Assembly: GCA_963739985.1 (NCBI GenBank)
Contig: CAVUCE010000021.1
Location: forward strand, 558,001 to 622,000
Direction: 5' to 3'
Origin: CAVUCE01 sp963739985
GTDB lineage: Bacteria; Bacteroidota; Ignavibacteria; Ignavibacteriales; Ignavibacteriaceae
Length of the DNA stretch: 64,000 bases
Positions 16,767-25,269 of the stretch are shown one piece after another. Below the pieces are notes generated by a model. It worked only from the letters and a program-made list of their open reading frames with translations, ran no database searches and was not told the DNA's origin. How positions within the stretch are numbered: position 1 is the first letter of the stretch; every line of letters begins with the position of its first letter. A program made the translations under genes and the position numbers.

Positions 16767-19139
16767 TTATTTCATTAGAATTAGTTTTGCGGATTTTTCA
16801 AACACTTCAAGTTTCCCTTCCGAAGCAGAAGCTTTGAAGTGAAATAAATAAATTCCACTCGATACTTTTTGACCATAATTATTAGTTCCGTTCCATTCAA
16901 GTTTTTGTTTACCGGCGCTTTGTGAATTATAAACAAATTCTTTTACTATTTTACCCAGCGCATCATAAATTATCAATTGAACGTTCGAATTACGGGGGAG
17001 ATCATAAGAGAAAGTGGTTGTTGGATTAAACGGATTTGGATAATTCTGATACAAAGTAAAATCCTTCGGTAAAGTATTTACATTTACTTCTATTTCTTTT
17101 GAGTATTCAAATTTACCGGAGGCATCTATTTGTTTTAATCGATATAAATATTTTCCGTTTGATACTTTAGTATCAATGAAAGAATAATTTTTGGTTGAGT
17201 TTGAATTTCCGCTGCCCTTAACAAAATCAATCTTCTTCCATATTCCAACATCTTTCGCTGAGTTTTTCGAAGTTCGTTCAATTTCAAATCCGTAATTATT
17301 TAACTCTGTAGCTGTTTGCCATTTTAATTTCACTCCATTAACTGAAACAGTAGCAGAAAAATTAATTAGTTCTACCGGTAGCGCTTCCGTTGTAGTAATA
17401 TCCGATGAATCAATAGGCATAAGCTGATATCCCGCTGATGGATTCGAATAATCAAATTGATTAACCATTCCAATAAAAGCATTAAGTGAAGCGGTACTTT
17501 TTCCGTCCACATCACTATCAGAAGCGTTTGGAATACGTAATATGACAGCATTAGTGTTATCAGTATAATCCGCAATATAATAAGTTTTGGCTGCCTGGAT
17601 AACTAAATCACTACCAAAAGAAATATCTAAATCTACAATTTTAACAAGGCACGCTTCATACTGTTCGCCCGCTGTAGAAATTTGAGATAATGTTACGGCT
17701 TTTGCCGCCGGTATTGGATTAGAATTACTTAGAATTTTAGTCACTAATAAATCTGAATTCTTTATTTCCATCAACTGGTTGTACTGGGATGTTCTGCCCA
17801 TTACTCTTAATTTCATCCCCTTGGTAACCTTCCCTGCGTCGGTAGAATCTCTCCACCAATTTCCCGGTTGCTGATATAAAACCATCCCGGCGTAATCATC
17901 CTGAAGAAATGTATAAGAGCCTTTTACTCTCGTTACAATTCCGTCAAACACTATCAAAGAACCATCGGGAAGATTTCTTGCATTGTTTAATTGCATTACT
18001 TCCAAACCTACTCCGGAAACTTTTACACTATCATTACTTCCTGCGTTATGGTTAAATCGAATATATGCAGAATCTTTACCTACCGAAGTTGGAGTATAAG
18101 ATACTAGAAAAGTTTGGGTGCCGTTAACTGCAATTGAAGCCGCTGAAGGCGAAACCATAAATACGCCGTTACTTGAACTAACGGAAGTTATTTCCAGTTG
18201 AGAAGCACCGGTATTGGAAACAATAATATTAGAAGTTTTTGTTAACTCTATTCCGACCGAATCGTTTTGAGCCGGAGTAGAAACTACATCAAAAATTGCA
18301 TCTGTTGCTCTTGGTACGTAAGGGCTTCCTGCATTTATCCACGCGGTATAAATAAGATTAGCAAAAGTTATTGATGCACGCTGAATTTGTAACTTAGTAA
18401 AATGCTGAGTGCTATTCCAGAGAGCGGCATTATAAATATCACCATATCCAGGATCAAGAGCCCTGGCATCTAGGTCGGCATTAAGAATTGAATCAACATA
18501 AGAGTTGGATTGATACATGCGATTGAATATGTCATCGATTGGATTGGATAAATAAGAAACGGATTCCGGCGATACTGAAATATCATCTAAAACCGGATCG
18601 GTAAACATATAACCTTCATAACGAGAATGGATGCCTGTTTGTCCTGTTAGTTGGCCGTTATAATTCATTGTTGCATGCATAGGACAATGAATATCGGCGA
18701 CATAATGTCCAAGACAAGCGGCAGTGGACCATACTTTAGTCCATTCGTGCCTCTGCATCTGGGCGGATAAAGAGTCGGTTGTCCAAACTATAACCCACGG
18801 AACAATTCCTTGTTGCATTACTTCAGTTTCACCGTACTGCATAATTAGGGAATCGAGATTTGTTGTAAGAGTATGAGTTGCAAACTCGGGATAAAAATCT
18901 GCATCAATAAAATGATCTGGTTCGTTAGGATCAACAGGGTAACCGTAGCTTCCGTACTTTCGCCAATCCGGAACGCTTGAAGAATCTTCCAGCAGCTGCG
19001 CTCTGTCTATAAATCCGGCAAGTTCAGCGGGTAAATGTAAAACCATGTTACTATTTACTACTTTGTGAATTGCACCACCCCATCCGAAGGTGAAAATTGC
19101 GGTAATAATTATTAGTAGAATTCCCCCTTTAAATTTCAC
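16767..19139 (-). CDS. T9SS-secreted zinc phospholipase C / S1-P1 nuclease-like protein
   Basis: 790 residues, GTG start after AAAAGGGGGAAAA. The mature N-terminus begins FGWGGAIHKVVN. The first 270 residues carry the metal-ligand pattern of the zinc phospholipase C/S1-P1 nuclease fold: WGxxxH, PDWRKYG, DHFIDAD, and GHYVADIHCPMHATMNYNG with later HSRYE. Next come an HYDIN-like or choice-of-anchor beta domain (SNTGASQLEITSV ... VSYTPTSVGKDSAYIRF), an OB-like domain (SLIVFDGIVTRVKGSYTFLQDDYAGMVLY), a fibronectin-like segment (LPVELINFSATVSVNG) and a T9SS sorting domain. The likely role is a secreted phosphodiesterase on lipids or nucleic acids; which substrate cannot be told. Minus-strand gene, apparently monocistronic. 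Confidence 0.8.
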   Translation of the reverse strand: MKFKGGILLIIITAIFTFGWGGAIHKVVNSNMVLHLPAELAGFIDRAQLLEDSSSVPDWRKYGSYGYPVDPNEPDHFIDADFYPEFATHTLTTNLDSLIMQYGETEVMQQGIVPWVIVWTTDSLSAQMQRHEWTKVWSTAACLGHYVADIHCPMHATMNYNGQLTGQTGIHSRYEGYMFTDPVLDDISVSPESVSYLSNPIDDIFNRMYQSNSYVDSILNADLDARALDPGYGDIYNAALWNSTQHFTKLQIQRASITFANLIYTAWINAGSPYVPRATDAIFDVVSTPAQNDSVGIELTKTSNIIVSNTGASQLEITSVSSSNGVFMVSPSAASIAVNGTQTFLVSYTPTSVGKDSAYIRFNHNAGSNDSVKVSGVGLEVMQLNNARNLPDGSLIVFDGIVTRVKGSYTFLQDDYAGMVLYQQPGNWWRDSTDAGKVTKGMKLRVMGRTSQYNQLMEIKNSDLLVTKILSNSNPIPAAKAVTLSQISTAGEQYEACLVKIVDLDISFGSDLVIQAAKTYYIADYTDNTNAVILRIPNASDSDVDGKSTASLNAFIGMVNQFDYSNPSAGYQLMPIDSSDITTTEALPVELINFSATVSVNGVKLKWQTATELNNYGFEIERTSKNSAKDVGIWKKIDFVKGSGNSNSTKNYSFIDTKVSNGKYLYRLKQIDASGKFEYSKEIEVNVNTLPKDFTLYQNYPNPFNPTTTFSYDLPRNSNVQLIIYDALGKIVKEFVYNSQSAGKQKLEWNGTNNYGQKVSSGIYLFHFKASASEGKLEVFEKSAKLILMK

Positions 19140-19925
19140 TTTTCCCCCTTTTATTTTTGTAAAAAGTTATATGAAATTGATTTAAATATTCCTCCGTTTA
19201 ATTATCATAGCTTTAACAATTTATTTTAATTTTAAATAGGGGAGTGAGCCAATAGTTGGAATAAAGTAAAATATTGGTTGGTAAGTTCTAAATTTATTTA
19301 TATTTGCACGATCTCCCCCAGTGCATATGTAAATTTATACAAACTTTAAAACTGATGCAATAAAAATTATATATACTCACTTAAAGTGGTCTTTCATTTA
19401 AATTAATTGTTCATAATAAATTTTCATTTAGTTTTGAAGATGATTCTAGGAAAAGTTCAAAGTCGCTCTAAATCCATTTGTAATTATAGGCGATTTTAGA
19501 CCAAAAAATATTATACAACAAAGACTTTTTTAAGTTCAGTTGTAAATGCACCCGGCTTATTTATCAAAGAATAAATAGTTGTTTCAATCTTAAAAGTTCA
19601 ATGAGTACCTCATTAAATAACAAATGTTCTACAAGAATATTATACTACCGTTTCCTAAAACAAATCATTTCCCTTATCTCTTGCGCTACGGGTTAGTCTT
19701 TGGTACATTGGAAAAGGGGAGTAAGAATTTCTTAAAATCTAAAAACCTTCTGGTTTCACAAAAACAGCAATTAGAATTCCCAATAAAAGAATTAAAACAA
19801 GCTAGAGATAATAAAGTTATACCGGCCTAAAGGAACTGGCGTTGATTAGGCCGCAAAGGTTAATTGCAATTCTAAAATCTCTGTGTTTGTTAACGGTTTA
19901 GCAAAAAATTATATGATAAAAATAT
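19140..19925. other. 786-bp gap with no supported gene
   Basis: AT-rich. A plus-strand frame at 19624-19830 (68 codons, LVSQKQQLEFPIKELKQ) has a coiled-coil look and might be debris of a signalling-protein linker. It lacks a clear ribosome site, so I do not call it a gene. The left end should hold the promoter of the minus-strand T9SS gene. Confidence 0.3.
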
Positions 19926-20438
19926 ATGAAGATTAAATATCTAATCATCATTTTAATTTTAGGATTTGCCACTACTAATGCACAAAGAAAGCTAACTGAA
20001 GAATATTTGCGTGACTGTCTTCCGTTTGAAATCCATGTAAGCGACAGCCTTCAAGAAACACTTCATTATTTCCCTGATAAATCTTATAAAGTTTATTTAA
20101 AACTGTATAGCGATCCGGATAATCACGTTAGAATAGTTTTCAGAGGTAAAAATTATCGTCCCCACGATTATTATGTTATGTTGTCATCAGAATATCAACA
20201 ACCGGATTCAATTTTTATAAAAGTAGTTAAAGATTTTATTAATTGTACTATCGATAACTATGATGAAGCTTCTAAATGGTTCGAGCATGTTGTTATGTCG
20301 GGAAGCCAATTTTTTGAAAAAAGTACAACAATTGCAAAAACTTTTAAGGATATTATATTGGTCATTTCGCGGGATTCTCCTAAGGGAACTTTCGGAGTTG
20401 CCATCGCAAAAGATAAACCGGGCCCTACACATAAATAA
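19926..20438 (+). CDS. Small secreted protein of unknown function
   Basis: 170 residues with a clear signal peptide (MKIKYLIIILILGFATTNAQ). The mature part is mixed charged and hydrophobic: LPFEIHVSDSLQETLHYFPDKSYKVYLKLYSDPDNHVRIVFRG, here quoted only as landmarks LPFEIHVSD and NHVRIVFRG. It ends with FGVAIAKDKPGPTHK and has one Cys in each half. I recognise no family. It has no sorting domain and no membrane segment after the signal, so it is probably periplasmic. It lies between the zinc-hydrolase gene and katG, which both run the other way. Confidence 0.6.
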   Translation: MKIKYLIIILILGFATTNAQRKLTEEYLRDCLPFEIHVSDSLQETLHYFPDKSYKVYLKLYSDPDNHVRIVFRGKNYRPHDYYVMLSSEYQQPDSIFIKVVKDFINCTIDNYDEASKWFEHVVMSGSQFFEKSTTIAKTFKDIILVISRDSPKGTFGVAIAKDKPGPTHK

Positions 20439-20575
20439 ATTGGATTTAAATTAATTTTTTACTCATCTTAATCTCCTGTCTACTACAAGTTTTGTAAAGA
20501 GACTAGTTTATTTTCGGTAATTACTTCTCAATTGAGCGTTTTAGCGTAAGGTAATTCATAAGGATAAATATTAAA

Positions 20576-20600
20576 AAGGCAGCCCGTTATAGGCTGCCTT
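20576..20600 (-). terminator. katG terminator
   Basis: AAGGCAGCC and GGCTGCCTT form a perfect 9-bp stem. On the minus strand it is followed by TTTTT, about 30 bases after the katG stop. Confidence 0.85.
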
Positions 20601-20628
20601 CGCTTTAGATAACATTAATATTTAATAA

Positions 20629-22866
20629 CTAGTCAAGATCGAAGCGATCGAGATTCATTACTTTATCCCACGCCGCAACAAAATCGTTTACAAATTTTTC
20701 TTTTGAATCTTCGCATGCGTAAACTTCTGCAAGAGCACGAAGTTCTGAGTTTGAACCGAAGACCAAATCAACGCGTGTTCCTGTCCATTTAACTTTATCC
20801 GTCTTACGATCACGTCCTTCAAATGTTTCTTGATCTTCGGAGATTGCTTTCCATTTTGTGTTTAGATCAAGTAAATTAACGAAGAAATCGTTTGTAAGCG
20901 CACCGGGATTTTTAGTGAAAACGCCGTGTTTTGATCCGTCATAATTTGTTTCTAAAACACGCATTCCTCCAATCAGGGCCGTCAATTCGGGTGCAGTTAG
21001 AGTTAGCAATTGTGCCTTATCAATAAGTATTTCTTCCGCAGATGCAGTATAATTAGGTTTTCTGTGCAGATAGTTACGGAATCCATCGCCGACCGGTTCA
21101 AGAACGCCAAATGCATCAACATCAGTTTGTTCCTGAGTTGAGTCTCCGCGTCCCGGTGTAAATGGTACTTTCACATCGTAGCCCGCATCTTTTGCAGCTT
21201 TTTCTACAGCGGCGCATCCTGCCAGAACTATTAAATCAGCGAGAGAAACTTTTTTATCACCGGATTGCGAGCTATTGAAATCTTTCTGAATGCCTTCAAG
21301 TTTATCGAGTACTTTTTTAAGCTGTGCCGGATTATTTACTTCCCAATCTTTCTGAGGTGAAAGACGAATACGTGCACCGTTAGCGCCGCCACGTTTATCG
21401 GAGCCGCGGAAAGTTGAAGCCGAAGCCCATGCTGTTGATACAAGTTCGGAAACTGTTAAGCCCGAATCCAAAATCTTTTTCTTAAGATCGGCAACATCTT
21501 TTTCATCGATAAGTTTGTGATTAACAGCCGGAATAGGATCCTGCCAGATCAAATCTTCTTCCGGAACTTCCGGACCTAAGTAACGCGCTTTCGGACCCAT
21601 ATCGCGGTGAGTAAGTTTGAACCATGCGCGAGCGAAAGCATCTGCAAATTCATCGGGATTTTCATAGAATCTTCTTGAAATTTTTTCGTACGCAGGATCG
21701 AATCTAAGAGAAAGATCAGTAGTTAGCATAGTTGGTTTATGTTTCTTTGAAGGATCGTGAGCATCCGGAATTGCATCTGGAGCATCTTTGGCTACCCATT
21801 GTTTGGCGCCTGCAGGACTTTCTGTTAACTCCCATTCAAATCCGAAAAGAATCTCAAAGAAATTGTTACTCCACTTAGTCGGAGTATTAGTCCATGTAAC
21901 TTCAGGCCCGCCTCCGATTGTATCTCCTCCGCTGCCTGTTCCAAAACTGCTTTTCCAGCCTAGTCCTTGTTGTTCGATGCTCGCACCTGCGGGTTCCGGT
22001 CCAACATATTTATCCGGATCGGCTGCGCCGTGGGTTTTTCCGAAAGTATGTCCGCCTGCAATAAGCGCAACGGTTTCTTCATCGTTCATAGCCATTCTGC
22101 CGAAGGTTTCTCTAATATCATGAGCTGCCGCAAGCGGATCGGGATTTCCGTTCGGACCTTCAGGGTTAACGTAAATCAAGCCCATTTGAACTGCTGCAAG
22201 AGGATTTTCTAAATCACGATCGCCGGTATAGCGCTTATCTTCAAGCCATTCGCCTTCCGAACCCCAATAAATATCTTGCAGTGGTTCCCAAACATCTTCA
22301 CGTCCGCCTCCAAAACCGAAAGTTTTAAAACCCATAGATTCAAGAGCGCAGTTACCTGCGAGAATCATAAGATCAGCCCATGAAATTTTCTTTCCGTATT
22401 TTTGTTTTATCGGCCAAAGCAGTCTACGTGATTTATCTAGATTTACGTTATCAGGCCAACTGTTAAGCGGTTCAAAGCGCTGTGAGCCTGTACCGCCGCC
22501 GCCGCGTCCATCTGCAATTCTGTATGTTCCCGCGCTGTGCCATGCCATACGAATGAATAGAGGCCCATAATGACCAAAGTCAGCCGGCCACCAATCCTGA
22601 GAATCGGTCATTAAATCGTAAATATCTTTTTTCACAGCATTCAGATCGAGTTTCTTAAATTCCTCAGAGTAGTTAAAATCTTTTCCCATAGGGTTAGATA
22701 TTGAAGAATGCTGACGTAGTATGTGTAAGTTCAATTTATTCGGCCACCAGTCGCGGTTTGAAGTACCGCCGCCAGCGACGTGTTTTAATGCCCCGGTTGT
22801 AAAAGGGCATTTACTTTCATCATTAACATTATAAGACGATTTGTCTTGATGCGTGTCTTTTCCCAT
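20629..22866 (-). CDS. katG: Catalase-peroxidase
   Basis: 745 residues, the normal length for KatG, with both the catalytic N-terminal and the haem-less C-terminal halves. The distal site FIRMAWHSAGTYR supplies Arg, Trp and His. LIYVNPEGPNG supplies the Tyr and GRMAMNDEETVALIAGGHTFGKTHGA the Met of the Met-Tyr-Trp cross-link and the proximal haem His. The enzyme removes hydrogen peroxide in the cytoplasm and can use organic peroxidase substrates. The start follows AGAGAGGGACAAAAAA. It is a single-gene unit with its own terminator and no visible OxyR/PerR gene beside it. Base composition is richer in GC than its neighbours, which is common for this conserved gene but could also reflect transfer. 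Confidence 0.98.
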   Translation of the reverse strand: MGKDTHQDKSSYNVNDESKCPFTTGALKHVAGGGTSNRDWWPNKLNLHILRQHSSISNPMGKDFNYSEEFKKLDLNAVKKDIYDLMTDSQDWWPADFGHYGPLFIRMAWHSAGTYRIADGRGGGGTGSQRFEPLNSWPDNVNLDKSRRLLWPIKQKYGKKISWADLMILAGNCALESMGFKTFGFGGGREDVWEPLQDIYWGSEGEWLEDKRYTGDRDLENPLAAVQMGLIYVNPEGPNGNPDPLAAAHDIRETFGRMAMNDEETVALIAGGHTFGKTHGAADPDKYVGPEPAGASIEQQGLGWKSSFGTGSGGDTIGGGPEVTWTNTPTKWSNNFFEILFGFEWELTESPAGAKQWVAKDAPDAIPDAHDPSKKHKPTMLTTDLSLRFDPAYEKISRRFYENPDEFADAFARAWFKLTHRDMGPKARYLGPEVPEEDLIWQDPIPAVNHKLIDEKDVADLKKKILDSGLTVSELVSTAWASASTFRGSDKRGGANGARIRLSPQKDWEVNNPAQLKKVLDKLEGIQKDFNSSQSGDKKVSLADLIVLAGCAAVEKAAKDAGYDVKVPFTPGRGDSTQEQTDVDAFGVLEPVGDGFRNYLHRKPNYTASAEEILIDKAQLLTLTAPELTALIGGMRVLETNYDGSKHGVFTKNPGALTNDFFVNLLDLNTKWKAISEDQETFEGRDRKTDKVKWTGTRVDLVFGSNSELRALAEVYACEDSKEKFVNDFVAAWDKVMNLDRFDLD

Positions 22867-23134
22867 TTTTTTGTCCCTCTCTGTTAATAAATTATTTGTT
22901 AAGTAAACTTTGTAATAGTCTTTACTTTTAAATGCATTTATTTGTTAAATCAATATATAACTGCTTGAATTTTAGAATTTACAGAATAGTTGATAGTTAA
23001 ACAAGGTATAAGGGCACATGAAATCACAGTTGTAATTCTAGTGTATTAGCCGATAGATATGCTAATAAAATATAATGTTGTTCTAATAATTCCTATTGGA
23101 TGATATTAAAACAGTCCAAATTCTTTCTTAATCT

Positions 23135-23917
23135 TTACTCTTCAGTATATCCTTTAGCTTCCAACTGCGCAAGTTTTTCTTTTCCGTATGCAATTTTTGT
23201 AATCGTTACAAACAAAACGGGAACAATAAAAATCGCCAGCATAGTAGCAGCAAGCATTCCTCCGATAACCGTCCAGCCGATAGTTTGTCTAGCTTGCGCT
23301 CCAGCGCCGCTGGCAAATGCTAAAGGCGAAACACCTAAAATAAACGCCAGCGAAGTCATCAAAATAGAAAGACGTAATTTAATTGCCGATATCACCGTTT
23401 TATTTAACGGCATTCCGCCATCAACACGCACCTTTGCATATTCAACAATTAGGATAGCATTCTTCGCGGCCAAACCGATTAAAGCAACCAAACCAATTTG
23501 TGCATAAACATTATCGCTTAAATGAGGTATAAATGTAAGTGCGGTTATCGCACCGAACGCACCGATCGGGATTGCAAATAAAACAGAGAATGGAACGGAC
23601 CAGCTTTCGTATAAAGCCGAAAGAAATAGGAAAACAAATATCAGCGACAAAGCAAAAATTGCAAAAGCCAGTTTTACTCCGTCTTTAAGAAATGCTTCTG
23701 CAAGGTTACAATTAGAGAAAATAGGAACTTCACGATTGATATATCTTGATAAGACGAACTCTTCTATCTCAAAATCCACATAGTTTTTGTTAAATCCCAG
23801 CAGCGTTCCAATCTTTCTTAATAAAATTTCTTCATTTGGTACGATTTCTTTTTGTATGCTTACGATCTTTAAGAGTCCGTTAAAATATCTTTGCCGATCA
23901 TTGGTTGTTACAATCAT
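23135..23917 (-). pseudogene. Chimera: TerB-like N-terminus fused to RND efflux pump C-terminus
   Basis: One uninterrupted frame joins two unrelated pieces. Residues 1 to about 85 (from the ATG at 23917, preceded by GGAGTGG) resemble the neighbouring 23968-24396 protein: LLGFNKNYVDFEIEEF, VPIFSNCNLAEAFLKDGVK. From about there on the sequence is the last ~175 residues of an AcrB/HAE1-type RND pump: FLFLSALYESWSVPFSVLF, GLAAKNAILIVEYAKV, ILMTSLAFILGVSPLAFASGAG, ending with the usual short cytoplasmic tail. The pump part has about four membrane segments but no porter domain, so it cannot export by itself. The join lies near DGVKLAFA. I read it as a deletion scar, though a stable new membrane protein or an assembly join cannot be excluded. 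Confidence 0.75.
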
Positions 23918-23967
23918 TTTCCACTCCATTTGAAAAATTCGTTATTAAATAAAGCTATTAATTAAAA

Positions 23968-24396
23968 TTAGCTCAAAACAGCTTCACAATATTTTTGTAT
24001 TTCAAACGGATTTAAGCCAGGAGAGTTATCACTGGTTAAAAACTGCTTAATTTCTAAAAACAATTGAGTTCCGGCAAGATTATTAGCTAAAGCTATTTGT
24101 GAAAGCCATTGTAATTCGTATAGATGGAGTCTGTGATCCTGGAAGGCAAAGTGAATTGCGTCTTTTATAAAAATATCCGCTAATTCTTTATTAGAAAAAA
24201 CCGGCGGTGCTTCAATTATGTAACAATTTTCTTTAATTTCTTTTATAAGATCTTCAACAAAAAAATTATTGAAGCCGAGATTTGAAGCCATCAGAGAAAC
24301 TATTTTTTCATCGTAACAGGTTAGCATTCTGTCTTTACAGACTAGTATTAACATCCCCTTAATATAATTTACTCTATCAGATTGATTCCAGATCAT
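23968..24396 (-). CDS. TerB-like small cytoplasmic protein
   Basis: About 142 residues from the ATG at 24396 (GTGGAG lies just upstream). All helical, with no signal or membrane segment. Landmarks are LVCKDRMLTCYDEKIVSL, VFSNKELADIFIKDAIHFAF and LHLYELQWLSQIALAN. The two-part layout of 'activity, then KD.I..AF.D..L...E...L..IA' recalls the TerB/co-chaperone-like helical family, linked with stress and metal responses. That match is by pattern only. The first 85 residues have a tandem relative in the chimera downstream, so the locus once held at least two such genes. Confidence 0.6.
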   Translation of the reverse strand: MIWNQSDRVNYIKGMLILVCKDRMLTCYDEKIVSLMASNLGFNNFFVEDLIKEIKENCYIIEAPPVFSNKELADIFIKDAIHFAFQDHRLHLYELQWLSQIALANNLAGTQLFLEIKQFLTSDNSPGLNPFEIQKYCEAVLS

Positions 24397-24505
24397 AATA
24401 TACTCCACTATAATTTATTAGTTCAACATATTTCCAAAATTTTAGTAGAAGTCTTACAATCTGTTTCTCCTTATTTTTCCTCAAACTTAAAAAATTAATT
24501 TGAGT

Positions 24506-24850
24506 TTATTCGTATCTCAACGCATCAATAGGATTTAAATTTGCAGCTTTTCTTGCCGGATAAAACCCAAAGAATACACCAATTATTCCAGCGAAACTAA
24601 ATGCAAGAAGAATAATTTCAGGCTTTATATAAGCCACCTGACTTGTATAATTGTTTAGGATAAAAGTTATTCCAAATGAAAGTAAGATTCCGATTAAACT
24701 ACCGCCTAATCTAAGAACTAATGCTTCCGTTAAAAATTGCACTAATATGTCAGATGTTCAGGCACCTATTGATAGTCTTATACCAATTTCTCTCGTTCTT
24801 TCGGTAACAGAAACCAGCATAATATTCATAATTCCGATTCCCCCAACTAT
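24506..24850 (-). pseudogene. C-terminal remnant of a MacB/FtsX-type ABC permease
   Basis: The frame reads IVGGIGIMNIMLVSVTER, TREIGIRLSIGA, a TGA at 24760-24758, then TSDILVQFLTEALVLRLGG and ends PARKAANLNPIDALRYE. This is the last ~115 residues of a MacB-like permease (final three membrane segments). CGA to TGA would explain the internal stop, since Arg usually follows the Gly-Ala. Upstream homology stops abruptly at 24850, where an in-frame TAA appears and an OmpA tail begins on the other strand. Non-functional. Confidence 0.85.
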
Positions 24851-24865
24851 TTACTTTCAAAATGA

Positions 24866-25009
24866 AGAGCCGAATCGGTAAGAAAATATCTTGTGGGACA
24901 AGATCTAAGTACTAACCGCTTAAGTATAAGAGGCTATGGAAAGCAATGTCCGCCGATTCCAACAAAACTTCAAAGGGAAGAGCAAAGAATTGAAGAGTTA
25001 TTTCCTTAG
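24866..25009 (+). pseudogene. C-terminal remnant of an OmpA-family protein
   Basis: A 48-codon frame with no start reads RAESVRKYLVGQDLSTNR, LSIRGYGKQCPPIPTK, LQREEQRIEELFP, then TAG. This is the peptidoglycan-binding OmpA domain tail (RAESVxxYLxxxGI, xRLSxxGYGxxxP, NRRVEL). Its 5' end abuts the MacB remnant, so two gene ends are joined head to head with no starts. Confidence 0.75.
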
Positions 25010-25269
25010 TTAAATAAAAAGTTCCTTCTTTTTTTGATTCTCGAAATCTTCAATTTTTCGGGATTCTATAAAAATAATCTTCTATTCAAATGTATCACTC
25101 TCTTCAACGATTATTGAGTGATAGTTATTAGTTATTCTTTTCTTTTTCCCGGGCTTAAATTAAATGTGAGTTGCAATAAACATTTAAGATTTTACAAAAT
25201 AATTATGTTTAAGGGTAAAAAATTATCGATATTTAATTATAGATAATTATTACTGCCGCAGGCTTAGTT
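25010..25269. promoter_or_regulatory. Upstream region of the kinase/regulator operon
   Basis: AT-rich spacer between the OmpA remnant and the sensor kinase. It has T runs after the remnant and AT-rich promoter-like sequence near 25190-25250, but no clear operator. Confidence 0.3.

Noticed and set aside
19624..19830. 68-codon plus-strand frame with coiled-coil look
   Set aside because: No ribosome site and no start-proximal signal; at most debris of a signalling protein.
21788..22212. Plus-strand frames inside katG
   Set aside because: Shadow frames of a strongly conserved GC-richer gene on the minus strand.
23000..25010. Functional multidrug efflux operon
   Set aside because: Only C-terminal parts of the RND and MacB proteins exist, and no membrane-fusion protein or TolC gene is present.
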